30,060 bases of DNA from a virus: the IMG/VR virus record IMGVR_UViG_3300034198_005002, positions 1-30,060 of that record; one strand, 5' to 3'. Within the stretch, counting starts at the first letter, position 1, and every line of letters starts with the position of its first letter. The position numbers were made by a program, and so were the translations under genes. This document shows positions 22,730 to 29,435 of this stretch, piece by piece. The notes beneath the pieces are model-generated. The model was given only the letters and a program-made list of their open reading frames with translations. It was not told where the DNA came from and ran no database searches.

Positions 22730-22745
22730 AACTGGAGAAAACCAC

Positions 22746-22961
22746 ATGGCAACGACACATTTTATGAACGTCAAGGACGTTCGGGTCGAGATCCACGAAA
22801 TGCCAACGCTAAACCGCACAGCCCTGCACATCCTGATCGACACTGTTCCCTACACTGGTGAGACCTCGCATGAGGAAGCCGTTATAATGTGGAATGGCGA
22901 CAAGGATAGCTTGCTTAAAAAGCTCGGCATGGAAGCCCCACAGGTGCGGGATGACGGGTGA
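22746..22961 (+). CDS. Small protein of unknown function, first gene of the early rightward operon (71 aa)
   Basis: Preceded by TGGAG 9 bases upstream within the sequence GGAGAAAACCACATGG. The protein is a mix of short beta strands and a helix: FMNVKDVRVEIHEMPTL, ALHILIDTV, then a helical C-terminus DKDSLLKKLGMEAPQ. No catalytic motif is evident. It is followed, with an 11-base overlap, by a 32-aa membrane peptide and then by the recombination genes. Position makes it an early product; I do not recognise the family. Confidence 0.6.
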   Translation: MATTHFMNVKDVRVEIHEMPTLNRTALHILIDTVPYTGETSHEEAVIMWNGDKDSLLKKLGMEAPQVRDDG

Positions 22962-23049
22962 CTTCGTTTTCGGAGTTGTCATCGGTGTGTTCAGCAGCAT
23001 AGCGGGATACACACTAGTATGTATTTACAAAGCGCATTTCGGAGAGTGA
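22951..23049 (+). CDS. 32-aa single-TM microprotein
   Basis: ATG at 22951 overlaps the end of the preceding gene, and the TGA at 23047-23049 lies 1 base before the YqaJ ATG; the latter's GGAG ribosome site is inside this frame. The product has a short acidic start (MTGD), a hydrophobic segment FVFGVVIGVFSSIAGYTLV and a small basic tail (YKAHFGE). A one-pass membrane peptide is the likely structure. It has no ribosome site of its own beyond the GGTGCGGG region and may be coupled to the gene before it. Function unknown. Confidence 0.5.
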   Translation: MTGDFVFGVVIGVFSSIAGYTLVCIYKAHFGE

Positions 23050-23050
23050 C

Positions 23051-23842
23051 ATGCAACTTGGTTTGACAAAGGAACAGCAAGAGTTCCGTATGAACGTGAT
23101 TGGCGGCTCGGAAGCCAATATCTTGATGGGCGGAGATGATGTTAAGATCCTGCATTTATGGCGGCAGAAGATTGGCGAAGTTGGACCAGATGATCTTAGC
23201 GACATCCTGCCTGTCCAAATGGGCCTGTTTACTGAGCCGCTCAATCGGTATTGGTATGAGAAGCAAACAGGTCATGTGATCACCAATATCAACGAAACCC
23301 GCATCAGCATGGACTATCCGTTCATGGGATGCACTCTTGACGGCTTGACTTATAAGGGCCGAGCAGTCTGGGATGCGAAGCACACAAGCGCGTTCTCTAA
23401 GACTGAAGAAGTAATCCAAAGGTATAAGCCGCAGATGTTCCACAACATGATTTGCTGCGGTTTGGATGCGGCTGTCATTTCAGTGTTTTATGGCAACCAT
23501 AAGTGGGAAGAGATCGACATTGAATGGGATGAAGATTACGCCCAAAGCCTTATCTCTCTCGAAGAAGAGTTCTGGTTCAATGTCCAGAACAAGATCGAGC
23601 CTGTGATTGTTGCGCCAAAGTATGACGGTCCCGTCGAGCGCAAGGTCGATATGACTGGCAACAATTCGTGGGCATCAGCGGCTTCCGAATTCCTCAAGAC
23701 GTTGCCGATAGCCAAGACACATGAGTCATCGAAGAAGCTGATCAAGGAATTGATCGAGCCAGACGTCAAGGAAGCATACGGTCACGGTATCATCGCATCT
23801 CGCGCATCGAACGGGGCCATAACCATCAAAGGTGCAAAATGA
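23051..23842 (+). CDS. YqaJ-like phage recombinase exonuclease
   Basis: A 263-aa exonuclease expected to resect double-stranded DNA ends for single-strand annealing. The start GGSEANILMGGDD matches the YqaJ nuclease entry. PD-(D/E)XK core residues: Glu62 in GLFTEPLNRYW, Asp97 in GCTLDGLTYKGR, then Asp108-Ala-Lys110 in WDAKHTS, followed by YKPQMFHNM (about 125-133). GGAG 6 bases upstream supports the ATG. Its stop overlaps the next start (ATGA), coupling it to the ERF annealing protein, the usual partner. The C-terminal part (about 190-263) has no recognised domain. Confidence 0.85.
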   Translation: MQLGLTKEQQEFRMNVIGGSEANILMGGDDVKILHLWRQKIGEVGPDDLSDILPVQMGLFTEPLNRYWYEKQTGHVITNINETRISMDYPFMGCTLDGLTYKGRAVWDAKHTSAFSKTEEVIQRYKPQMFHNMICCGLDAAVISVFYGNHKWEEIDIEWDEDYAQSLISLEEEFWFNVQNKIEPVIVAPKYDGPVERKVDMTGNNSWASAASEFLKTLPIAKTHESSKKLIKELIEPDVKEAYGHGIIASRASNGAITIKGAK

Positions 23843-24492
23843 GAACCTCAGAAGCAATCAATGAAATCGCTGCGGCTCTTGCCAAAGCACAGGCTGAAGT
23901 GAAGAACCCATCCTTCAATCGGGTTAACCCACACTTTAAGTCGAAGTATGCTGATCTGGGCGAGGTGCTGAGTGCAGTCCGTCCAGCCCTGTCGAAGCAT
24001 GGCATCTCAATCATGCAGATGACGGATGTTACCGATACAGGGATTGTCCTGCATACCCGTCTCACTCACTCTGGTGGTCAGTGGATCGAGGGTGTCTATC
24101 CTGTCAGCCCAATGGGAACGCATCAGCAAATGGGTGCAGCCTTGACCTACGCCAAGCGTCAGGCTCTGTCGGCAATCGTCGGTGTTGCTGGTGAGGACGA
24201 TACCGATGGCGAGGACACCAAAGACGTTGATACCAAAGGTGTTAAGCCAAAGGCTCCAGTCCCAACAAAAGTGATCACAATGCTTAGTTCCGCTGATAGC
24301 GAGGTTGCATTGGAGAATATGGCCAAAGAGCTTGAGGATTGCAAAACCAAGCAGAACCTTCAGGCATGGGCGACAAAGTGGCGTGACATCAAGCAGACAC
24401 TCACAACGGAACATGCCAAGGTGATCACTGATCTTTGGACGCACACCCAGACACAGGTCAACGCTGCTGCTAATGGGGGAGGCGCAGCGTAA
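23839..24492 (+). CDS. erf: ERF family single-strand annealing protein
   Basis: A 217-aa protein that anneals complementary single strands in phage recombination. Its N-terminal 120 residues fit the ERF family: NPHFKSKYADLGEVLSAV (about 32-50), then HGISIMQMTD and the GTHQQMGAALTYAKRQAL segment (about 94-111), followed by a DDTDGEDTKD linker. The C-terminal part is helical and acidic with a Gln-rich end. Coupled to the YqaJ gene by ATGA and to the next gene by TAATG. Together with the exonuclease it forms a RecET/Red-like pair. Confidence 0.92.
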   Translation: MRTSEAINEIAAALAKAQAEVKNPSFNRVNPHFKSKYADLGEVLSAVRPALSKHGISIMQMTDVTDTGIVLHTRLTHSGGQWIEGVYPVSPMGTHQQMGAALTYAKRQALSAIVGVAGEDDTDGEDTKDVDTKGVKPKAPVPTKVITMLSSADSEVALENMAKELEDCKTKQNLQAWATKWRDIKQTLTTEHAKVITDLWTHTQTQVNAAANGGGAA

Positions 24493-24974
24493 TGAGCGGG
24501 AGCGCGATTATCATGCGCCGCAAGGGCGCAAGGCTAGAGCCTGTCACCGAGGTGGATCGGGAGCTGTTGCTAGACATTCCCGAGGGTGCAGATCTTACCG
24601 TAAAGGTGTCGCGCTCCCGCAGCCCCCGCCAGCACAGATTGTTCTGGGCTTTGTTGCAGTTGGTAGTGGACAATCACGAATATTACCAACGACCAGAGCA
24701 GCTGCTGGAATGGATGAAGGTCAGGCTTGGCTATGTCGATGAGACGGTCTGGCATGACAAACAGGTCTGGTTCAAAACCCGCTCGATTAGCTTCGCCGCT
24801 ATGGGACAGGACCAATTCAAGGAATTTTTCACTCGTGCTGTCGATGTCATTACAACGGATGTCATTCCCGAAATGGATAAAGAGGCATTGTTTAATGAGA
24901 TCTCCACAATGATGGGCGAAAACATGAGGGCTTACTATGTCAATGCAAAACCCGTGGACGATAGGAGAAATTAA
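24492..24974 (+). CDS. DUF1367 / NinB-like recombination-associated protein
   Basis: A 160-aa protein. The motif PRQHRLFWALLQLVVDN (about 45-61), then YYQRPEQLLEWMKVRLGY and RSISFAAMGQDQFKEFF, follows the order I know from DUF1367 and NinB-like proteins encoded next to phage recombination and replication genes. The N-terminus (MSGSAIIMRRKGARLEPVTE) is a short beta extension. It begins at a TAATG overlap with the ERF stop. NinB-like proteins are thought to bind single-stranded DNA or assist recombination; that role here is inferred from family and neighbours. The end overlaps the GcrA start by 38 bases. Confidence 0.7.
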   Translation: MSGSAIIMRRKGARLEPVTEVDRELLLDIPEGADLTVKVSRSRSPRQHRLFWALLQLVVDNHEYYQRPEQLLEWMKVRLGYVDETVWHDKQVWFKTRSISFAAMGQDQFKEFFTRAVDVITTDVIPEMDKEALFNEISTMMGENMRAYYVNAKPVDDRRN

Positions 24975-25434
24975 CATAGCCGTTGAGATGGCCAAGGAGG
25001 GGAAGAGTGCAAGGGCCATTTCAGAGGCATTGACTGGGAGAACTAGGAACTCCGTGATTGGATTACTGCATCGAAGGAAAATCCAGATGAGTATCTTCAA
25101 GTCAAAGCCTTACCCGACGAAGCCACCCAAGGTGGAACGGAAGAAAACTGTCACCCTGTCAACAGAGCCGCCACCCAAGATATTCACCCCCAAGATTAAG
25201 GACGATATTGTTTACGGCAGGGTTAAACTATTGGATGCTGACAAATCTCAGTGTCGGTTTATCGAAGGGAAAGACCTGACATTCGTATGCGGTGATCCTG
25301 TCCACCTTGGTTCGAGCTGGTGTGAGTGTCACTACAAGCGTGTGTTCACACCAGAGTCGGTTGCCAAGGCTGTCTCGGTCGAGATCAAAAGACTGAAGCT
25401 GATGAACCAATGGAAAGATAGACAAAGTTTCTAA
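24937..25434 (+). CDS. gcrA: GcrA-type cell-cycle transcription regulator homologue
   Basis: A 165-aa homologue of GcrA, the alphaproteobacterial regulator that binds sigma70 and adenine-methylated GANTC promoters. The N-terminal DNA-binding part has WTIGEINIAVEMAKEGKSA and TGRTRNSVIGLLHRR (residues 7-46), matching the GcrA helix-turn-helix with its RN-V-IG-HR signature. A Lys/Pro-rich linker (about 55-90) leads to the C-terminal domain SQCRFIEG, FVCGDPVHLGSSWCECHYKRVFTP (given as residues 104-139), with Cys106, Cys118, Cys129 and Cys131-His132 in the expected order. The start follows GAGGG by 6 bases. It sits between recombination and replication genes, so it is probably expressed early. Confidence 0.9.
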   Translation: MSMQNPWTIGEINIAVEMAKEGKSARAISEALTGRTRNSVIGLLHRRKIQMSIFKSKPYPTKPPKVERKKTVTLSTEPPPKIFTPKIKDDIVYGRVKLLDADKSQCRFIEGKDLTFVCGDPVHLGSSWCECHYKRVFTPESVAKAVSVEIKRLKLMNQWKDRQSF

Positions 25435-25485
25435 AAACAAACCATAAAGGAAAACCACTATAATGAGACGCAGGGGAGAGCTTTA

Positions 25486-25908
25486 ATGGCCCGAATTAGG
25501 ACGATAAAGCCCGAGTTTTGGACGAGCGAACAGGTGATGAATTGCAGCCCAACCAGTCGGCTGCTCTTCATTGGGTCGTGGAACTTTGCCGACGATAAGG
25601 GCCGTATGACCCTGAGTGAGAAGAAACTGAAGGCACAGATCTTCCCATCCGACGATATATCGCTGGATGAAATTCACAGAATGGTCTTGGAATTGGCTGA
25701 GAACGATCTGATAACTTTATATAGCGTTGAAAACATTGACTATATCCAGATCAATGGGTGGAAGCACCAGCGCATTGACAAGCCTCAAAGGTCTCGGTAT
25801 CCAAACATTCTTGGAACATTCGACGAAGATTCCACGAATGGTAAACGAATGGTAGGCTTAGGAATGGAATGGAATGGAAGGGATAAGAACCAGCAAAGGG
25901 TAGAATAG
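25486..25908 (+). CDS. Replication-initiator-like phage protein
   Basis: A 140-aa protein with the family pattern MARIRTIKPEFWTSEQVM, SPTSRLLFIGSWNFADDKGR and the LKAQIFPSDDIS, NDLITLYSVENIDYIQINGWKHQRIDKPQRS segments. This N-terminal domain is shared by many phage proteins encoded just before helicases or helicase loaders. Many relatives are longer, with a C-terminal extension; here the frame ends soon after the domain, in a repetitive stretch (25834-25880). GGGGAGAG precedes the ATG. Together with the downstream helicase and primase it probably starts DNA replication. Direct origin binding is not shown. Confidence 0.75.
   Translation: MARIRTIKPEFWTSEQVMNCSPTSRLLFIGSWNFADDKGRMTLSEKKLKAQIFPSDDISLDEIHRMVLELAENDLITLYSVENIDYIQINGWKHQRIDKPQRSRYPNILGTFDEDSTNGKRMVGLGMEWNGRDKNQQRVE
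25834..25880. repeat. Short direct repeats at the 3' end of the replication gene
   Basis: Two copies of ACGAATGGTA (25834-25843 and 25845-25854) are followed by three exact GGAAT units (25861-25875) and a fourth near copy GGAAG. The repeats lie inside the coding frame close to its stop. Tandem repeats within a replication gene can be initiator-binding iterons, as in lambda O, but they can also be simple slippage products. Confidence 0.5.
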
Positions 25909-25952
25909 AACTTATAAGTAAGAGTAGGGAAACCACGGCAGGACAAAACCAC

Positions 25953-27455
25953 ATGGCGTATCACGAGCTAAGGGACTACCAAGAGGCAGGGATAGCAAAT
26001 CTGCGAACTGCTCTTGCTGAAGGCCACAACCGCATCATGTTCCAGTTGCCAACGGGTGCTGGCAAGACAGCGACAGCGGCATCCATCATTCGATCAGCCA
26101 TCGGCAAGGGCAAGACCGTGATCTTTACGGTTCCCGCACTGAGCCTGATCACCCAAACCATCGAGAGCTTTCGCGGTGACGATATTTACGACATCGGCGT
26201 GATGCAGGGCAATCACGAGATGACTGACCCTGATCAGCCTGTGCAGATCTGCTCGGTGCAGACGCTGACACGCAGGAAGATCCCCAAGGCTGATCTTGTG
26301 ATCATCGACGAAGCCCATGTCGTGTTCAAACTCTACGAACAATGGTTCAACGATCCTGAGTGGGCAAATGTTCCCATCATTGGCCTGAGCGCGACGCCGT
26401 GGACCAAGGGATTGGGCAAACTGTATTCCAAGCTGGTGATCGGCACGACCACACAGGAACTGATCGACAAGGAGATCCTGTCACCGTTTCGTGCGTTCGC
26501 CCCATCCCATGTCGATCTGAGCAATGTCAAAACCGTTGCTGGTGATTACGATCTTGAAGAGCTGGGCGACACGATGAACAAGCCCAAGCTGGTTGCCGAT
26601 ATTGTCGAGACATGGTTGACCAAGGCAGAATACCGCCCGACGCTGGTCTATGCGGTCAATCGCGCCCATGCTGCAAACATTGCGGATGCGTTCAACAAGG
26701 CTGGCATCCCCTGCGGATACATGGACGGAACCACACCCATCGAAGATCGTGACATCATGTGTAATCGGTTCAGGCGCGGTGAACTGCGGATTATCGCCAA
26801 TGTCGGTGTGCTGACCACTGGGGTCGATCTGCCGTTTGTGTCTTGTCTTGTGCTGGCCCGACCGACAAAGAGCGAGATGCTCTATGTGCAGATCATGGGC
26901 CGAGGCTTACGCCGAGCCAATGGCAAGACTGATTGCATGATCCTCGATCATTCCGACACGACGCTGCGGCTGGGGTTTGTTACCGACATTCACCACACCA
27001 AGCTGAACACTGGCAAGAAGGATGAGGCCAGCAAGAGCAAAGAACGCGACGAACCATTGCCGAAAGAATGTCCTAGCTGCACGTTCCTGAAACCCGCTCG
27101 GCTCAGGGTCTGCCCGAATTGCGGGTTCGAGCCTAAAGCACCGTCGAATGTCGTTAACATTGATGGAACTCTGGCCGAAGTGAAGGGCAAGGGGAAGAAC
27201 AAGACCTACGAAGGCACACTCACCCCGTTTGACGAGCAGGAAAAATATTACCGCGAACTGAAGGGCATCGCCAAGCAGAAGGGATACAAGAGCGGCTGGG
27301 CCTATCATCAATTCAAGGATAGGTTCAAGACCTCACCCAACGAGACGTTCATCCAGATCCCGCTGGAACCATCGTTGCAGACAATCAATTACGTCAAACA
27401 TGCGTGGATCAAGCGGCGCAAGGCTGTCGGCTCGAACAACTGGGTCCGCAAGTAA
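25953..27455 (+). CDS. SF2 DNA helicase with C-terminal zinc ribbon (RadD-like)
   Basis: A 500-aa helicase. Motifs by residue: QLPTGAGKT (31-39, Walker A), DEAH (119-122), SATPW (146-150), GVLTTGVDLP (285-294) and QIMGRGLRR (313-321). The C-terminal part has a four-cysteine zinc ribbon, CPSC (373-376) and CPNCGF (387-392), followed by a helical tail ending in VKHAWIKRRK. This layout resembles RadD-like SF2 helicases. No hexameric DnaB-type helicase gene is seen in the window, so this may serve phage replication, restart or recombination. AGGA lies 9 bases before the ATG. Its stop overlaps the primase start (TAATG), indicating joint translation. Confidence 0.9.
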   Translation: MAYHELRDYQEAGIANLRTALAEGHNRIMFQLPTGAGKTATAASIIRSAIGKGKTVIFTVPALSLITQTIESFRGDDIYDIGVMQGNHEMTDPDQPVQICSVQTLTRRKIPKADLVIIDEAHVVFKLYEQWFNDPEWANVPIIGLSATPWTKGLGKLYSKLVIGTTTQELIDKEILSPFRAFAPSHVDLSNVKTVAGDYDLEELGDTMNKPKLVADIVETWLTKAEYRPTLVYAVNRAHAANIADAFNKAGIPCGYMDGTTPIEDRDIMCNRFRRGELRIIANVGVLTTGVDLPFVSCLVLARPTKSEMLYVQIMGRGLRRANGKTDCMILDHSDTTLRLGFVTDIHHTKLNTGKKDEASKSKERDEPLPKECPSCTFLKPARLRVCPNCGFEPKAPSNVVNIDGTLAEVKGKGKNKTYEGTLTPFDEQEKYYRELKGIAKQKGYKSGWAYHQFKDRFKTSPNETFIQIPLEPSLQTINYVKHAWIKRRKAVGSNNWVRK

Positions 27456-28429
27456 TGGATACGGTCGAGGCTGCGAGAGGCAGATGGTTTGGCATCCTGA
27501 CCCACTTCGGGATCGACGGCAAATATCTGCAAAAGAAGCATGGCCCCTGCCCGAACTGCGGGGGCAAGGATCGGTTTATCTGGGACAACAAGGAAGATCG
27601 AGGCACGTTCTACTGCAATCAATGCGGCGCAGGAAGCGGCTTCACATTGCTGTCCAAGGTGAAAGGATGGACAACGGTCGAAACAATGCACAAGGTGCGC
27701 GAGATCCTTGGAACAGTGGAGAGACGGGTGAACGACAAGCCAGAGGTGACAGACCAGCAAAAGAGAGAGGCTCTCAATAAGACATGGAAAGCCAGCCAGC
27801 CCATTTCAGAGGGTGACCCAGTGTGGTTGTATCTGAAAAGCAGAACTGGCCACCAGTGGGCTTCTAATGCGCTTCGATACCATGCCGAACTGTGGCATCC
27901 AGAGGAAAAGCAAACCTTCCCTGCGATGGTTGCCAAGGTTGCTGACCTAGACAACAAGCCCGTGAGTATTCACCGAACATTCTTGGACTTGTCTGGGAAT
28001 AAAGCACAGATCAGCAAGACCAAGATGATCATGAGCAGCACGATACCAGACGGCGCAGCCATCAGGCTCATGCCATACCAGCATGTTATTGGCGTGGCAG
28101 AGGGGATCGAGACGGCATTGTCGGCGCATGTGATCTTCGGCATACCTGTCTGGGCAACGATCAGCGCGTCTATCATGGCGAAGTGGACACCCCCGTCGGG
28201 AGTGGAGCGCGTGGTGATCTTTGCCGATAATGATCGGAACTTTGTCGGCCAGCTAGCGGCGTATCGGCTCGGCTGGAACCTAGTGAAAACTGGATTGGAT
28301 GTTGTTGTCGCTACACCGAATGTGACGGGAGCAGACTGGAATGACATAATCAAATTGGGCGACCTTGCTACTGTGAGGCATGAGAGCTATATCTCGCACC
28401 CTAAAGCCTTTCGTCTCAAGCCAGATTGA
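27455..28429 (+). CDS. DNA primase with zinc ribbon and TOPRIM domain
   Basis: A 324-aa primase. The N-terminal zinc ribbon is CPNCGGKDRFIWDN and YCNQCGAGSGF, with Cys32, Cys35, Cys54 and Cys57. After a helical linker comes a TOPRIM domain: VAEGIETALSAH with catalytic Glu216, and VVIFADNDRN with Asp258 and Asp260, ending with TPNVTGADWNDIIKLG. This matches P4/phage-type zinc-ribbon TOPRIM primases, and no helicase domain is fused. The ATG at 27455 is chosen because it overlaps the helicase stop as TAATG; the frame is open 51 bases further upstream, but that part overlaps the helicase gene. It is the last gene of the rightward operon. Confidence 0.9.
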   Translation: MDTVEAARGRWFGILTHFGIDGKYLQKKHGPCPNCGGKDRFIWDNKEDRGTFYCNQCGAGSGFTLLSKVKGWTTVETMHKVREILGTVERRVNDKPEVTDQQKREALNKTWKASQPISEGDPVWLYLKSRTGHQWASNALRYHAELWHPEEKQTFPAMVAKVADLDNKPVSIHRTFLDLSGNKAQISKTKMIMSSTIPDGAAIRLMPYQHVIGVAEGIETALSAHVIFGIPVWATISASIMAKWTPPSGVERVVIFADNDRNFVGQLAAYRLGWNLVKTGLDVVVATPNVTGADWNDIIKLGDLATVRHESYISHPKAFRLKPD

Positions 28430-28440
28430 TTGAGGCGATG

Positions 28441-28479
28441 AAAAGCCCCCCGCGAGTTTGTGGTGATCTCGCGGGGGGC
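28441..28479 (-). terminator. Intrinsic terminator of the right-hand leftward operon
   Basis: A perfect 12-bp stem, GCCCCCCGCGAG (28445-28456) and CTCGCGGGGGGC (28468-28479), with an 11-base loop. Read on the minus strand it is followed by TTTT, so it ends leftward transcription just after the HTH gene. On the plus strand it is followed by AACGATC with no T run, so it is less likely to terminate the primase operon, although the hairpin could still stall it or protect the mRNA end. Confidence 0.88.
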
Positions 28480-28484
28480 AACGA

Positions 28485-28649
28485 TCAGAGTAGGTTGTGA
28501 GAGGCTAGGATTGCCACCCACTTCGGTATCGGTGACGCACCACTGATCCAGCGGCGCACCGTTCGATCCGAAATGTTATATTCCTTGGCTAACTGCACCT
28601 GAGTTTTGTTTTTGTCGCTGAGATAGTCTTTCAATTCTTTAATGGTCAC
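28485..28649 (-). CDS. 54-aa helix-turn-helix protein (Cro/CI-like)
   Basis: A GTG start at 28649 with AAGGA 8 bases upstream begins a 54-aa frame ending at TGA 28485-28487. The centre reads TQVQLAKEYNISDRTVRRW (residues 16-34), a textbook helix-turn-helix, followed by ISGASPIPKWVAILASHNLL, a typical closing helix. It is the last gene before the terminator. Small Cro-like proteins of this size act as repressors or antirepressors in phages. There is no sign of an integrase or a longer CI-type repressor in this window, so lysogeny control is not implied. It could tune early transcription. Confidence 0.7.
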   Translation of the reverse strand: MTIKELKDYLSDKNKTQVQLAKEYNISDRTVRRWISGASPIPKWVAILASHNLL

Positions 28650-28662
28650 GGCTTGATCCTTT

Positions 28663-28902
28663 TTATGTAAGACGCTCGATCACAGGATTGTTTTGGATCA
28701 GGACAGCACCGAGGCGGTTGCGCTGCCCGACCATTTTCAAGGCAAGTTGCATGGCAAGGATCAGATCCGCTGCCAAGCCACCGCTTAACCCGTATGTATC
28801 TTCGATCTCAACATCATCCAATGAATAGACGGCTGCGTTTCGATCTGCATCCTCGTAAGACGAATAATTCTCGCTATCGTATATTTTTATGTGTCTCGAC
28901 AT
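28663..28902 (-). CDS. Small acidic protein of unknown function (79 aa)
   Basis: The ATG at 28902 follows AAGGAAAACCACA, the recurring start context of this phage. The N-terminus is polar and acidic (YDSENYSSYEDADRNAAVY, DDVEIEDTYG), and the second half is a probable amphipathic helix GGLAADLILAMQLALKMVG. There are no catalytic motifs and no recognised family. It overlaps the preceding gene by 16 bases and ends 13 bases before the HTH gene GTG, so they are co-expressed. An acidic small protein next to an HTH gene could be a DNA mimic or inhibitor, but this is speculation. Confidence 0.6.
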   Translation of the reverse strand: MSRHIKIYDSENYSSYEDADRNAAVYSLDDVEIEDTYGLSGGLAADLILAMQLALKMVGQRNRLGAVLIQNNPVIERLT

Positions 28903-29081
28903 TGTGGTTTTCCTTGTCTGCTATCTGGGTTGTAGTAACGGGTTTTTTCGTGTGGATCATCCGTGATTTCGCGGATGAACAGGATCGCGTCTGGCCCGTA
29001 TTGTTTACGGATCGAACGATGGTGAGGCGCGAGTGTTTCCACCCGCGACCCATCTTTGAAGGTTACCAAGAACCATTTCAT
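28887..29081 (-). CDS. Small basic beta-rich protein of unknown function (64 aa)
   Basis: The ATG at 29081 overlaps the stop of the TM microprotein gene as TGATG and gives MKWFLVTFKDGSRVETLAP. A frame extension to 29096 exists but overlaps the TM gene and lacks support. The N-terminal part resembles a two-strand beta hairpin, followed by a helix HHRSIRKQYGPDAILFIREI and a basic, Asn/Arg-rich C-terminus (KTRYYNPDSRQGKPQ). No recognised family. Confidence 0.55.
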   Translation of the reverse strand: MKWFLVTFKDGSRVETLAPHHRSIRKQYGPDAILFIREITDDPHEKTRYYNPDSRQGKPQCRDT

Positions 29082-29182
29082 CAGCCGAATACGCACATGA
29101 TGAATAGCATCAGGCTCGACCAGATGACGAACCCCGCGCAGTTGGCGAGATCGATCAGAAAATCTTCAAAGCGTTGTGACAT
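29081..29182 (-). CDS. 33-aa single-TM microprotein
   Basis: The ATG at 29182 follows AGGAG at about 8 bases (AGGAGAAACCAATG). The protein starts MSQRFEDFLIDLANC, then has a hydrophobic segment AGFVIWSSLMLFIMCVFG to the end, so it is a one-pass membrane peptide with a cytoplasmic-type N-terminus. The stop overlaps the next ATG (TGATG). Too short for normal gene finding; the ribosome site and overlaps support it. Function unknown. Confidence 0.55.
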   Translation of the reverse strand: MSQRFEDFLIDLANCAGFVIWSSLMLFIMCVFG

Positions 29183-29435
29183 TGGTTTCTCCTAACATGG
29201 CCTTACAGTCGGCGACTAATTGATTACCCTGCACGTCGAGATCATCCCAGAATTTGTCGATGATCGCGTCGATCTCAGCCATTTGTTGCAGACTATCTTC
29301 GTAAACGTCGAGGCAGGATTTCAGATCGTGTTCTGCCGCGAATTTCTGCATTTCCTTAATGTGCATCCGCGCCCGACGGAAGGCAGACTGGATCGTTAAA
29401 GAGTGCATCGGCTTTAGTGTGATTTCATACTTCAT
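29166..29435 (-). CDS. Small helical protein of unknown function (89 aa)
   Basis: The ATG at 29435 follows AAGGAAAACCACTA, the recurring start context. The protein is nearly all helical and acidic-basic patterned: SAFRRARMHIKEMQKFAAE, SCLDVYEDSLQQMAEIDAIID, KFWDDLDVQGNQLVAD. It is likely a small helical bundle or coiled coil that pairs with itself or a partner. It overlaps the TM microprotein gene by 17 bases. No family recognised. Confidence 0.6.
   Translation of the reverse strand: MKYEITLKPMHSLTIQSAFRRARMHIKEMQKFAAEHDLKSCLDVYEDSLQQMAEIDAIIDKFWDDLDVQGNQLVADCKAMLGETNVTTL

Noticed and set aside
24473-24742. Alternative frame over the DUF1367 gene start
   Set aside because: The product is a low-complexity Arg/Ala mix; the frame from 24492 has family motifs and a TAATG junction.
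25463-25486. Eight-codon frame (MRRRGEL) before the replication gene
   Set aside because: It has the recurrent leader and a TAATG overlap and might be a leader peptide, but eight codons are too few to call a gene.
27404-27454. Upstream extension of the primase frame
   Set aside because: It overlaps the helicase gene and lacks a ribosome site; the TAATG at 27455 explains the start.
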